Source of the DNA: Tricholoma matsutake
Lineage: Eukaryota > Basidiomycota > Agaricomycetes > Agaricales > Tricholomataceae
Length of the DNA: 64,000 nt
Direction of reading: 5' to 3'
Assembly (NCBI GenBank): GCA_026075535.2
Contig: AP026547.1
Location: 3,286,001-3,350,000 of the forward strand
Shown: in pieces, positions 45,701 to 56,736 of the stretch
How the letters are laid out: every line of letters starts with the position of its first letter
Numbering within the stretch: position 1 is the stretch's first letter
The notes under the pieces: model-generated
Told to the model about the DNA's origin: nothing
The model's input: the letters and a program-made list of their open reading frames with translations, nothing else
Database searches by the model: none
Made by a program: the position numbers and the translations under genes

Positions 45701-47196
45701 TGCTGTACAATGGGCAGAGGGATATCAGGATGAGTTGAAATCACTAAAGGACATGGGTGTCTATAAATTGATACCACATTCCGAAGTTCCTCAGGGGAAG
45801 CGTATCCGAAAAGGGAAACCTGTTTTCCATATCAAGCGGGATGAAACTGGGAAAGCTGTCAGGTGGAAAGTATGTGTTGTTTTCAAGGGTTATGAGCAGA
45901 TTTATGGCAAGGACTACACTAAGACCACCTCACTGACCATGTGCATGGAATCTTGGAGAATTCTATTACACATTGTGGCATCACTGGGATGGGACGCCCA
46001 ACAAATTGACATCAAAACTGCTTTCCTCTATGGCCTGCTACCAGATGATGAAGTACAATATATGCAACAACCAGTTGATTTTGAGGAACCCAGGAAAGAG
46101 GACTGGGTGTGGCAACTTCAGTGTGGACTATATGGCATGAAGCAAAGCAGGCGTATCTGGAATCAAATGCTCAATGCCCAAATGCTATCCTGGGGATTCA
46201 CTCGCCTGTCCTGTGAGTCTTGCATATATTACCACAAGACTGATTCTGGGACCATAATTAATTACTGCTGTTCACATCGACGATTATCTGTCCATAGCCG
46301 ACTCCAAAGATGAGAATGAGAGGTTCAAGAGTCAGATGTGAGAAGTCTGGACTATTTCCGAATTGGGCACCACATGCTTCATTATTGGGATTGCAGTCAC
46401 TTGGGATAGAACGGCATGTACGGTGGCGCTATCACAGACCGCTCTTATCGACAAAGTTGTCAATCAATTCAGCCAGAGAGATGCACACCCAGTATCTGCC
46501 CCACTGGAACCTGGCTCCAAACTGTGCCGATTCAACTGCAACACCCTATCCTTCGATGAGCAGAGCCAACTTAACAAACTCCCATATCGTTCCCTAGTCG
46601 GCTGTCTACTATATTTGGCAATCGGAACCCACCCCAACATCTCCTATGCCATTCAACAACTCTCCCAATTTCTTGATTGCTACTCATTTGAACACTGGAA
46701 GGTAGCCATAAAACTGGTACAATATCTCAAGGGTACCAGAGACCTTCAGCTATATCTTGGAGGCGACCCTTCTTTTGACCTTCATGCCTTTAGTGACTCT
46801 GACTGGGCAAACTGCCTCGACACCCACTGTAGTGTTGGGGGTTTTATATGCTCTCTAGGTTCTGGTGCTATCTCCTGGACGGCACACAAACAGAAGGTTG
46901 TTGCAACATCCTCATGCAAAGCTGAATATATGGCTGCATTTGAAATGGCAAAGGAATGTATTTGGATCCAAACATTACTCAATGCTATAGGCTACTCTCA
47001 GACTTCACCTACCATAATATCTTGCGATAACTCTGCGACAAAGAGCCTCTCTGAAGACCCACTCCTTCATGCATTAAACATATTGATATCAAATACCATT
47101 TCCTCAGAGACTGTGTACAGTCCAATGACCTATGGCTCACTTATGTTCACACTCACGAAAATGTTGCTGACCTGTTCACTAATGCCCTTGATGTAA
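42746..47196 (+). pseudogene. Copia-3 Gag-Pol polyprotein, decayed
   Basis: From ATG 42746 one frame runs to about 45200. It is interrupted by TAG 42866 and by TGA at 43310, 43997, 44483, 44774 and 44864, the TGAs at expected Arg codons. Gag ends with a zinc knuckle (CSNSTCGKSGHTIEYC) followed by KPGGGMAGKT. Protease is LVDSGATVHI near 43930. GAG-pre-integrase is ETWHHRLGHTNYQSL, and the integrase core is partial. RT (45426-46313, another frame) has IKTAFLYG and QQPVDF, and the YVDD region is lost to a frameshift near 46280. RNase H (46363-47196, third frame) has DSDWANC and SSCKAEYMA. Not functional. Confidence 0.9.
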
Positions 47197-47278
47197 AACA
47201 GTTCTTGTATCTCCAGGAACATCTTGGCCTTCATTGATGTGATTCCATGCGAGGAGGAGTGCTCACAGTGAGGAGGAG

Positions 47279-47630
47279 TGTTGAGGTGCCATTTATCACA
47301 CCGTAAGCGTACATGATCACATCTTTTGATGTGTGTACTATTTTTAGCACATCCCTTTGATGCACCGTCTCATAGACACCTTTGTGTCTCTTATCCCTTT
47401 TACTCTTTATGTAGCTGAACTCACTTATATATAGGGTAGGTAGTTATCCGAACACCTCAGTTGCTTGTACAGAGACTGAGGTGAGTATTCTAGACATTAC
47501 AATATCACGGACCAATACTTACTGTACTTATAGCTATACTCTGATTACACTAGGTACAGTTGTTGTATTAATATAGTTGCTTGTACAGAGACTGAGCTAT
47601 ACTCTGATTATGCTAGGTTGAATTTCTACA
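47279..47630 (+). repeat. 3' LTR of copia-3 (352 bp)
   Basis: Same length and ends as the 5' LTR. It follows a purine-rich tract (GAGGAGGAGTGCTCACAGTGAGGAGGAG, split over 47250-47278). Confidence 0.95.
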
Positions 47631-48101
47631 CACATGTCTACGGCATCATGAAGACCCATGTGAGTAAATTGTATGCCTTCCATGGGTATTCTTGACAAGC
47701 ACCCCTAGTTCAAAAGTACATTTCCAGTAGCATGGCCACACACGCAGATGGGCAGATGCAATACCAGAGTATGAGAAGTAGCCCCTAGAGCACCACACCA
47801 GATACAATTGCAGAAAGAGCAGGGAAGGCATTGGGTGACAGAAGATCATCATCCATGAAATTGCAAATATGTTATGAACTCAGCCAATTTGAGGGAAATG
47901 ATAGAGAAAATAGTAGAAATGATAGCTGAGACAAGGGTAATGAGTGGGAACAACACTTCCCCCAAACCAGAGATGGAACAGAAGAAGGATGTCATAGTCA
48001 TATAGGCGATCCCATCGGTTGTATCCTTATACATAGAAATAATGAGTTTATTCTGACTTGGCCACCTCCAGCAGAAGGTAGGAAGTCTGCCAACATTGAT
48101 G
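47631..48101. other. Plavaka internal sequence after copia-3
   Basis: The start continues the WD40 frame (VYGIMKTH at 47634), followed by a possible intron 47659-47708 and a short frame to about 47773. The remainder has no recognised gene. Confidence 0.35.
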
Positions 48102-48682
48102 TGTGATGGGACTGTGGGGCACAACGAGTGGAACTGCAGATGCAATGGTGTGATGGTGTCAAGAACTGTTCCTCGCCCGATCGGAACCCGCATCCATCCG
48201 ACTCTTTCCCACATGTCGAACATGACTTTTGCCTATGCCTCCCGATTTCGTTCCCGGCCACCTTGCACCGCCCACACTGCTGTGCACCAGGCCGCCTTGT
48301 ACAGCATCCATGGCTGCCTTCCCAAGGCTGCCGTCTCTATTGCAAATTCGACTACAGATTCCTGTGTGGCTCCCACTAGATAATTTATCTATGCAGTTGA
48401 GACACTGCTGCAGTCTTTGTTCCTGTTCCGCATTATTCCAGACTACAGTATTTAAGCTTAGTTAGTTTCGCCTTGTATTCCTCAGTTCGTATATCGACAT
48501 AGACTCGACTTTACCCTGCCAATCTAAAACCTCCTTCTACTCCAACCCCTGTCTGAACTCCATTCAACTCAACCTCTAGTCTCCCTCTGAAGTTCTAGTC
48601 TCATCTGAACTTAACCTAAGTCCCTCTGTACTCCTCCCCACATTTACCCGCACTTTCCCGCTCCTACCTCTAAACCCTTGAC

Positions 48683-49108
48683 TGTAAGGGGACTAAGGGG
48701 GTGCCCTGTGTGTTTTTCCTATTTTTTATGTTCGTCCCATATTTTTCCCCACCTCATTTCCTTCTATTCTTCATTTTCTATGATTTTTCCGGATTTTATT
48801 ACTAATTTTCCCTTGCTATCATGTTTGTATATGTTGACACTTTTATATTTAGAGGTGGAGTACCCCTTCCGACACATACCCCTTGGTATGATGTCATTCG
48901 GCGGCCTTGATCCGCCTATCTCCGCCTTTTTCTATTTTTAGGTTATATTTGATTTTTGTCGTCTTCACATATACTGGGCATCAGCAAGGGGATCCTTAGA
49001 GTTTTCTCTTCGGATTTCCCTTTGCTAGGTGCGCCCCCAATGCCTGTATTATGTAGTATAATTTTAACTTCAGATTTCCCTTTGCTAGAGGCTTAGGTTG
49101 CCCTTATA
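48683..49108 (+). repeat. 5' LTR of gypsy-B (426 bp)
   Basis: CATATACTGGG near 48967 is TATA-like and lies about 30 bp before AGAGTTTTCT (48998-49007), the proposed 5' end of the transcript. Confidence 0.95.
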
Positions 49109-49120
49109 GTAGAAAACTCT
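49109..49120 (+). other. Candidate self-priming primer-binding site
   Basis: GTAGAAAACTCT follows the LTR. AGAAAACTCT (49111-49120) is the exact complement of AGAGTTTTCT inside the same LTR (48998-49007). In Tf1/sushi-type chromoviruses the first bases of the mRNA anneal to the site after the LTR and prime reverse transcription without a tRNA. The complementarity is seen; the mechanism is inferred. Confidence 0.6.
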
Positions 49121-49274
49121 CCCCTAAGGCCCGAAAATCGCGAACGCGCTGCCCAAAATAGGCAGGTACGGACTGGACGACACTTCCCAAAGCTCCACAG
49201 AGTCCCTACACACCGTTCCAGATACTCTCGCCTTTATTGCGCCGCCATTTTCGCCAAATGCGCTCCCTAGCGAC

Positions 49275-50393
49275 GTGGACGCATCAGAACGCTTCGACGC
49301 GCTTGAAAGCGACGTTTCCGGAATGCGCGCGCAAATTGACTCGCTTAAATCTACGATTGAAAACTTCGTTAGGACCCTCCAGGCTAACCCTACGACTAAT
49401 AGTTCCCCCTTCACGACTCCAAGCGCACCCAACAACGATGTTTTGCCAAACGCGTCCACTAAGGAACGTGCCCAGATCAAACCGTCCCCCCCCGCCGAAT
49501 TTAATGGTGCACGTGCGCAGGGACGTGCATTCCTTAATTCCTGTGAGTTATACATTAGTCTCCAGTCGCATCAATTCGTCGATGAGGCTGCAAAAATTTA
49601 TTGGGCCTTCACATACATGAAATCTGAACGCGCCTATCTCTATGTGGACCGTATCCTACGTCAAACTAAAGAACTCGGTTCTCTACCTTTCTCCACTTGG
49701 GGTGACTTTCGAGCTGAGTTCGTACGCCACTTCTGCCCCCTCAATGAACGCCACCGAGCAGTGACACGACTTGAGTCATCCACTTACCACCAGGGACGTC
49801 GATCCGTGGATGACTATATCGATGAGTTCAAGGATTTGGTGGACATGGCAGGGTATGGGAGTGGGTTACCAGTGGTGGTGAAGTTCCGACGGGGACTCAA
49901 CCGAGAAATTCAGGACCAGATTGCACAGATGTTGGAAGGGCGCCCAGCGGACGATGATATCCTTGCTTGGTATGAAGCTGCTTCACTCTGTGATGAGAAC
50001 CGACTCACAAATGCGGCGTTTAATGCTGCATTCCGTGCTCCAACTACCACTCATACACCCTACACCTTCAATCGAAGCCTCCCCCGCCCTAACCCCATTC
50101 CTGCTCGTCAAACTCCCACACCAGCCGTCAATATCCCAGTACCAATGGATGTTGATGCAGCCCGCAGCCGTGCACGTAAGTTGGATCTCTGCTACCGTTG
50201 TGGGGAACCTGGACACAGGGCTGGAGCGTGTCCCCATCGTCAGGATATCCGCATGCTCACCCCCGAGGGACGAGACAAACTCCTGCAAGATCTGTTGGCA
50301 CTTGTAGATGTTGAGGAAGTGAAGGATCAAGTTGCAGAGGAGGTTAAGCTGGAAGTTGTAGAGGAGCAGGATTTTCCTATTCGCAGCGAGTGA
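49275..50393 (+). CDS. Gypsy-B Gag
   Basis: An open frame extends from about 49125 to TGA 50391; no ATG precedes the conserved region, so the start is unknown (GTG 49275 is arbitrary). It has an N-terminal coiled coil (FDALESDVSGMRAQIDSLK), the capsid-like retrotransposon gag domain (AKIYWAFTYMKSERAYLYVDRIL, then TWGDFRAEFVRHFCPLNE) and a CCHC zinc knuckle (CYRCGEPGHRAGACPH) near 50190. It binds the genomic RNA and forms the particle. It is intact apart from the missing start, and pol follows in the -1 frame with an overlap. Confidence 0.88.
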   Translation: MDASERFDALESDVSGMRAQIDSLKSTIENFVRTLQANPTTNSSPFTTPSAPNNDVLPNASTKERAQIKPSPPAEFNGARAQGRAFLNSCELYISLQSHQFVDEAAKIYWAFTYMKSERAYLYVDRILRQTKELGSLPFSTWGDFRAEFVRHFCPLNERHRAVTRLESSTYHQGRRSVDDYIDEFKDLVDMAGYGSGLPVVVKFRRGLNREIQDQIAQMLEGRPADDDILAWYEAASLCDENRLTNAAFNAAFRAPTTTHTPYTFNRSLPRPNPIPARQTPTPAVNIPVPMDVDAARSRARKLDLCYRCGEPGHRAGACPHRQDIRMLTPEGRDKLLQDLLALVDVEEVKDQVAEEVKLEVVEEQDFPIRSE

Positions 50394-53300
50394 ATCGTAC
50401 GCCCTCACTGCCTGTCCATAACCACTTTGAAGTCTTGTCAGTTGAATCCCCAGAGAATGAATCCATTTCTGTGACTGCTCCCCTCTCTGACCCTTCGAAG
50501 TTGGCTAAAGACGTACCTGCTCTCCCCATCTCTCCTTCTACTCCACGTCCCAAAATTAAATCATGGGAGCGTAAACTACCACGCAAGTATATTGTGGCAT
50601 CCACTCCCTCTGCACATTCCTTAAACCTAGCCATCGAACTGCAGACGACCGACACTGGACAGATACTCGGTGTCTCTGCGCTCCTGGACTCTGGTGCGAC
50701 TGGTCTCTTCATCGATTCCCATCTGGTACAACAACATCGTCTAAATACTCGCTCACTCTCACGTCTGATACCTGTATATAACGTGGATGGATCCCCAAAT
50801 GAAGCTGGTGCCATCTGAGAGGTTGCAGACCTGGTTCTCCGTTACAAAGATCATAGTGAGCGTGCCCTTTTTGCTGTCACTCAATTAGGAAAGCAAAAGG
50901 CGATTTTGGGATATCCATGGCTTTGAGACCATAACCCAGAGGTCGACTGGCGCACCGGGGAGGTTACCATGAGCCGATGTCCATCCCGCTGTCGGACGTG
51001 TTTCACAGAAGCCAGGCAAGAACGTCGTGGACAGAAGGCGGCAATACGAAGAACTCAGAAGTGTCGTGCTGGACCCCTGCCTATACCTGAAGTAGAATTG
51101 GAAGGGGTTCCTGATCTAATGCCGGACTCGGATGATGATGATGAGGACCCAGAGGAAGTGGAGGAGGGTGATCGGATCTTCTACACTGCGATTCGCTCAT
51201 CGCATGAGGTGTGTGCCACATCGAACATATCCCAACGCCTCGCCGAGGCCTTCCACAAAAACAACGCTGCTAAATCCTCTACTAACTCCTTACTCCCTCA
51301 TCTCCATGAGTTTGAAGACGTGTTCTCCAAGGAGTCATTCGACTCTCTTCCTGCGCGTAAGCCATGGGATCACGCGATTGAACTCACCCCCGGCGCAACC
51401 CCTTCATCCTGCAAGGTCTATCCTCTCTCTCCAGAGGAACAACGGCAGCTTGACCAGTTCATCGACGAGCACCTGGCCTCTGGACGTATTCGACCATCGA
51501 AGTCACCCATGGCCTCTCCCTTTTTCTTTGTCAAGAAGAAGGATGGCTCACTTCGACCGGTTCAAGACTACAGAAGACTCAACAACATCACGGTCAAAAA
51601 TCGCTACCCACTACCCCTCATCTCCGAACTCGTAAACCAGCTCCGTGGAGCCCGATACTTCACCAAGCTCGATGTCCGTTGGGGCTATAATAATGTGAGG
51701 ATAAAGGAGGGAGATGAGTGGAAGGCAGCCTTTCGTACCAACCGTGGTCTTTTTGAACCGCTTGTCATGTTCTTTGGCCTTACTAACAGCCCTGCCACCT
51801 TTCAGACCATGATGAACGACATCTTCCATGACCTCATCCTCGAAGGCGTTGTCTGCATCTATCTCGACGACATCCTCATCTTCACTCGCACGGTTGAAGA
51901 GCACCATCGCATCACGCGCCTCGTCCTAGAGCGACTTCGACAGTACAAACTCTACCTTCGTCAGGACAAATGCGAGTTCGAAAGGACCAAGATCGAGTAC
52001 CTCGGCCTGATTATCTCGGAGGGTCAAGTGGAGATGGATCCTATCAAGGTAAATGGGGTCACAGCTTGGCCTACGCCCACGAACAAGAAGGAGGTGCAGT
52101 CTTTCCTGGGCTTCATCAATTTTTATCGGCGTTTTATCAAGGATTTCTCACATCATGCACGACCGCTGTTCGACTTGACAGGAAAGGAGGCATGGAGGTG
52201 GGATAATGCACAACAGGAGGCGTTCGAAAAGCTTAAGGAGATGGTCACTTCCGCTCCGATCCTTACCTTTGCTGATGATTCGCGTCCTTTTCGTGTAGAA
52301 GCCGACAGTTCTGACTTTGCGACGGGCGCTGTGTTGTCTCAGCAGTCTCCAGAGGACCAGAAGTGGCATCCTGTTGCGTTCTACTCCAAAAGCCTTAGTG
52401 CTGTAGAGAGAAACTACGAGATCCATGACAAGGAGATGTTGGCGATAATGCGTGCGCTTGAGGAGTGGTGACACTTCCTCGAGGGTGCCCAACACAAGGT
52501 GGAAATTTGGACGGATCACAAGAACCTCGAGTACTTCATGACAGCCAAGAAATTGAACCGTCGTCAAGCTCGTTGGTCCCTGTACCTATCTAGATTCGAC
52601 TTCTCCTTGCACCACCGTCCGGGTCGCAGCATGGGGAAGACCGATGCCCTATCCTGACGTGCAGACCATGGGGATGGCAGCGGTGACAACCAAAACATTG
52701 TGCTGTTGCAGCCAGACCTGTTCACCATTCGGGCACTGGAAGGCATCGCACCCCAGGGCGAGGAGCGGGACATTCTACGCAACATTCGTCGCGCAAACCG
52801 TAGCGGTTTACATGAGGATGTTGTCGCCCGAGCTGTTAAAGAACTGAGGAAGGGATCGACCCTTTCCTTACGTGCGGCAGAGTGGGCTGAAAAGGAGGAC
52901 TTGTTGTATTTCAGGGATCGCATCTATGTTCCCAATGACCCAGACCTTCGTCGGCGCATCATATCCCAACACCATGACTCACAGATTGCTGGCCACCCCG
53001 GACGCTGGAAGACCTTGGAGCTCACCTCACAGAACTATTGGTGGCCACAAATGTCACGGCTCATTGGTCAGTATTGTCGCACTTGTGACCTTTGCTTATG
53101 CACCAAGGTCCCTCGTCGCAAGCCTATTGGTGAGCTACACCCTCTTCCTGTTCCAGAGAGTCGTTGGGATGTCATCAGCGTCGACTTTGTGGTGGAATTG
53201 CCAGAGTCAAACGGGTTTGATGCGGTGATGTGCACAGTTGACTCAGTGGGAAAATGCGCTCACTTCATTCCCACTCACACCACTGTCAGTGCCCTAGGTG

Positions 53301-54292
53301 CCGCTCGACTCTACCTCCACCACGTGTGGAAGTTACATGGACTTCCTGGTGCCTTCCTCTCGGATCGTGGCCCTCAGTTCATGGCAGAGTTCACTCGTGA
53401 GCTGTACCGACTCCTGGGGATCAAACTCCTTGCTTCAACTGCTTATCACCCACAAACTGATAGCCAGACGGAGCGAGTCAACCAGGAACTGGAGCAGTAC
53501 ATCCGCCTCTTTGTCAATGAACGCCAGGATGATTGGGATGATCTCCTTCCTTTGGCCGAGTTTGGGTACAACAACCATGTCCATGCTTCCACTCAACAGA
53601 CCCCTTTCCTCTTAGACACTGGACGACATCCACGCATGGGATTTGAACCTCGCCAAACTCCCTCACACATCGAGACAGTGAATGAGTTCACAGAACGCAT
53701 GAGGGATAGCTTGGAGGAGGCAAGGGCAGCCTTAGCAAAGGCGAAGGACGACATGGCACGATTTTACAACCAGCGCCACTCCCCAACCCCTCAGTACAAG
53801 GTTGGTGATCGAGTTTATCTTGACTCCAGTGACATCTCCACTACACGTCCATCCAAGAAACTTGCTCATCGCTTCTTGGGACCTTTCCCCATTGTCAAGT
53901 GCGTTGGAACACATGCCTATCGTCTACGCCTCCCAGCCTCCATGTCCAGACTCCACCCCATCTTCCATGTCATCAAATTGCTTCCAGCTCCCCCAGATCC
54001 GTTCCCGGGACGCCATTCACACCCACCACCACCACCTACAGTGATCGAGGGAGAACCCCAATATGAAGTCGAGTCAATCTTGGACAGCCGTTTGCGTCGA
54101 GGAAAACTCCAGTATTTGGTACATTGGAAGGGTTATGGGTATGAGGAGAACTCATGGGTCGAAGAGTCTGACGTAAATGCCCCTCGGTTAATCAAGGAAT
54201 TCCACCGACGGCACACTGCTGCACCGCGTCGCATTCAAGTCACGGACTTTGGTCGTATACGATTTCGAATGCATCGGGGCGATGCATCTTAG
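50347..54292 (+). pseudogene. Gypsy-B Pol: protease, RT, RNase H, integrase, chromodomain
   Basis: The frame (-1 relative to gag) is open from about 50347 and continues to TAG 54290. It is broken only by TGA at 50816, 50924, 52469 and 52655. Protease has ALLDSGATGLFIDS (50685). RT has KSPMASPFFFVKKKDGSLR, RYFTKLDVRWGYNNVRIKEG and YLDDILIF (51860); the usual RYFTKLDxRxGYNN motif is intact. RNase H follows. The integrase zinc finger starts near 52960 (H-H-C-C: HHDS, CRTCDLC), and the core has SVDFVVELPES, SDRGPQFMAEF and QTERVNQELEQ. The chromodomain is at 54062-54180 (YEVESILDSR ... LVHWKGYGYEENSW). All four stops fit Arg CGA to TGA. Confidence 0.93.
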
Positions 54293-54303
54293 AGAGGGGG
54301 TGA

Positions 54304-54729
54304 TGTAAGGGGACTAAGGGGGTGCCCTGTGTGTTTTTCCTATTTTTTATGTTTGTCCCATATTTTTCCCCACCTCATTTCCTTCTATTCTTCATTTTCT
54401 ATGATTTTTCCGGATTTTATTACTAATTTTCCCTTGCTATCATGTTTGTATATGTTGACACTTTTATATTTAGAGGTGGAGTACCCCTTCCGACACATAC
54501 CCCTTGGTATGATGTCATTCGGCGGCCTTGATCCACCTATCTCCGCCTTTTTCTATTTTTAGGTTATATTTGATTTTTGTCATCTTCACATATACTGGGC
54601 ATCAGCAAGGGGATCCTTAGAGTTTTCTCTTCGGATTTCCCTTTGCTAGGTGCGCCCCCAATGCCTGTATTATGTAGTATAATTTTAACTTCGGATTTCC
54701 CTTTGCTAGAGGCTTAGGTTGCCCTTATA
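54304..54729 (+). repeat. 3' LTR of gypsy-B (426 bp)
   Basis: Follows the purine tract AGAGAGGGGGTGA. It differs from the 5' LTR at four sites, each CG in one copy and TG or CA in the other. Confidence 0.95.
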
Positions 54730-54904
54730 TTGACTTGAAATTAGGACACCAGACGAGGTGAAGGGCGCAGCTTCTTACAAGCTGAAGCCAAGTCCTTTCC
54801 ATTTCCCCTCCCGCAGAATCCACATCGACCCGACAATCTCCCGCTATCATCACCCGCAGTGTCCAGTCAGATTCCGAAGCGGCCTCTAGGATCAGTTCTT
54901 AACA

Positions 54905-56736
54905 GATGGTATGATTAACTCGCTACTGGTGGCTAGTGTTTTAAGGTCCAGTTAAGTCCGGTTTTTGACGTCTAAATGGGGCAACCACAACCGCAACCGG
55001 TCCAGGACCGACCCAGATATTGATGGACCTCAACTGGACTGCATAGGACCGGTCCATATCGGTCCATGGACCGACAAAAACCAGTCCAAACCAACTTTTT
55101 GTTGTAAACTTTGTCGTACCAATATAGCCCATATGTTTCTCGGCAACTATTACCCGGACAGTTTAACCGTTACTTAGGGAGTTGGATATTGTAATTCCCC
55201 GGCGATCGGTCCAATCTTTAAGAGATTTCATCAAGATTTGACTGAGATATGACTAAAACGAAAGTACATTGTATTACATGTTGTAGGTTGTAGGTTGTAG
55301 GTTGTAGTTGTAGTATGTAGTTGCAGCTTGTCAGGGGTGTTAAATTAATCAAAGATACATGGTACAGATGTTTATGTGTGTTATTTTTATGTATTGGATA
55401 GTGTCCAATTGTACCCAACATTTTTGTAACACAAGGTATAAGCAGTACAATCAAAGTTATTTTAATCACGATGAAATTCTTGTGCAAAATGTATTTGGTG
55501 ATATCTCTCTCAGTTCTCAACTGTTTTTGATGGTCCATGGGGCGAAATTGAAGTCATTATGTGTGGAAATCAGGGTGCATAGTTCACGTGACATATAAAC
55601 TGGTTTTTATTGGTTTTTATCAGTTCAATGATATTTTTCCAAGTGAAAGACTGGCAACTGGACTGCAAAAGACCGGTCCCATAAATAGCCACCTGATGAA
55701 CTGGACTTCAGTTAAGTTTGGTTTGGTTTCGGTCTTTTTATGGTTTGTAGGAACAGACCTTTAAACACTACTGGTGGCAACAGGTAAATCAATATACATT
55801 AGACAATACAGAGGGCAGGGGAGACGGCTTATGGAATTGCAATGGGTCATGGCACAAGAAATGAGCTGTTGGTATTGCAGAACATGGAGAATTTTGCCCA
55901 GTTAACTGCAATGAAGGTACGAGACCACTAAGACCCTGCAATGGTGCGATGGTACGATTAACTTGCTACTGGTGGCAACAGGTAAATCAATATACATTAG
56001 ACAATACAGAGGGCAGGGGAGATGGCTTATGGAATTGCAATGGGTCGTGGCACAAGAAATGAGCCATCGGTATTGCAGAACATGGAGAATTTCACCCGGT
56101 TAACTGCGATGAAGGTATGAGACCACTAAGACCCTGCAATGGTGCGATGGTATGATTAACTCGCTACTGGTGGCAACAGGTAAATCAATATACATCAGAC
56201 AATACAGAGGGTAGGGGAGACAGCTTATGGAATTGCAATGGGTCGTGGCACAAGAAATGAGCCATCAGTATTGCAGAACATGGAGAATTTCACCCGGTTA
56301 ACTGCGATGAAGGTATGAGACCACTAAGACCCTGCAATGGTGCGATGGTATGATTAACTCACTACTGGTGGCAACAGGTAAATCAATATACATCAGACAA
56401 TACAGAGGGTAGGGGAGACAGCTTATGGAATTGCAATGGGTCGTGGCACAAGAAATGAGCCATCAGTATTGCAGAACATGGAGAATTTTGCCCAGTTAAC
56501 TGTGACAAAGGTATGAGACCACTAAGACCCTGCAATGGTGCGATGGTACGATTAACTTGCTACTGGTGGCAACAGGTAAATCAATATACATTAGACAATA
56601 CAGAGGACAGGGGACACGGCTTACGGAATTGCAATGGGTCATGGCACAAGAAATGAGCCATCGGTATTGCAGAACATGGAGAATTTCGCCCAGTTAACTG
56701 CAACGAAGGTACGAGACCACTAAGACCCTGAAATGA
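54905..56736. repeat. 198-bp tandem array, about five units, interrupted by a hAT-like element
   Basis: GGTAAATCAATATACA recurs at 55783, 55981, 56179, 56377 and 56575, exactly 198 bp apart. Units are highly similar, and the central two are closest. Each carries CAGTTAACTGCR. A further partial unit (54905-54933) lies left of the hAT-like element. The array sits inside the Plavaka element, left of the transposase. Confidence 0.93.
54934..55770. mobile_element. hAT-like MITE (837 bp)
   Basis: The ends are TAGTGTTTTAAGGTC and, reversed, TAGTGTTTAAAGGTC. An exact 8-bp duplication CTGGTGGC flanks it (54926-54933, 55771-55778). It is the same TIR family as 22204-24045. It has no transposase; a short GTAGGTT repeat run lies near 55284. 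Confidence 0.9.

Larger units (their letters stand above)
42186..47630 (+). mobile_element. Ty1/copia retrotransposon copia-3, full length
   Basis: Two LTRs of 352 bp (42186-42537, 47279-47630) begin TGTTGAGGTGC and end TTTCTACA. An exact 5-bp duplication CACAT flanks the element (42181-42185, 47631-47635). The primer-binding site starts GGTTATGGGCC at 42538. It is a different lineage from copia-1 and copia-2, with a CCHC-like gag knuckle. A related solo LTR lies at 61691-62021. Confidence 0.95.
48683..54729 (+). mobile_element. Full-length Ty3/gypsy chromovirus gypsy-B (6,047 bp)
   Basis: Two 426-bp LTRs (48683-49108, 54304-54729) start TGTAAGGGGACT and end TTGCCCTTATA. An exact 5-bp duplication TTGAC flanks the element (48678-48682, 54730-54734). 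The order is gag, protease, RT, RNase H, integrase, chromodomain. The LTRs differ at four positions, all CpG transitions, so it is the youngest large insertion in the window. Even so, pol has four TGA stops. Confidence 0.97.
48102..54904 (+). repeat. Possible solo LTR interrupted by gypsy-B
   Basis: 48102-48682 plus 54735-54904 would make a unit of about 750 bp starting TGTGATGGGACTG and ending TTCTTAACA. It has a TATA-like GTATTTAAGC near 48447 and flanking GATG (48098-48101, 54905-54908). TG...CA ends and short direct repeats fit a solo LTR, but no second copy is in the window and the duplication is only four bases. Confidence 0.35.

Noticed and set aside
54905..56736. The regular array as a CRISPR-like array
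   Set aside because: The whole 198-bp unit is repeated without unique spacers, in a eukaryotic transposon.
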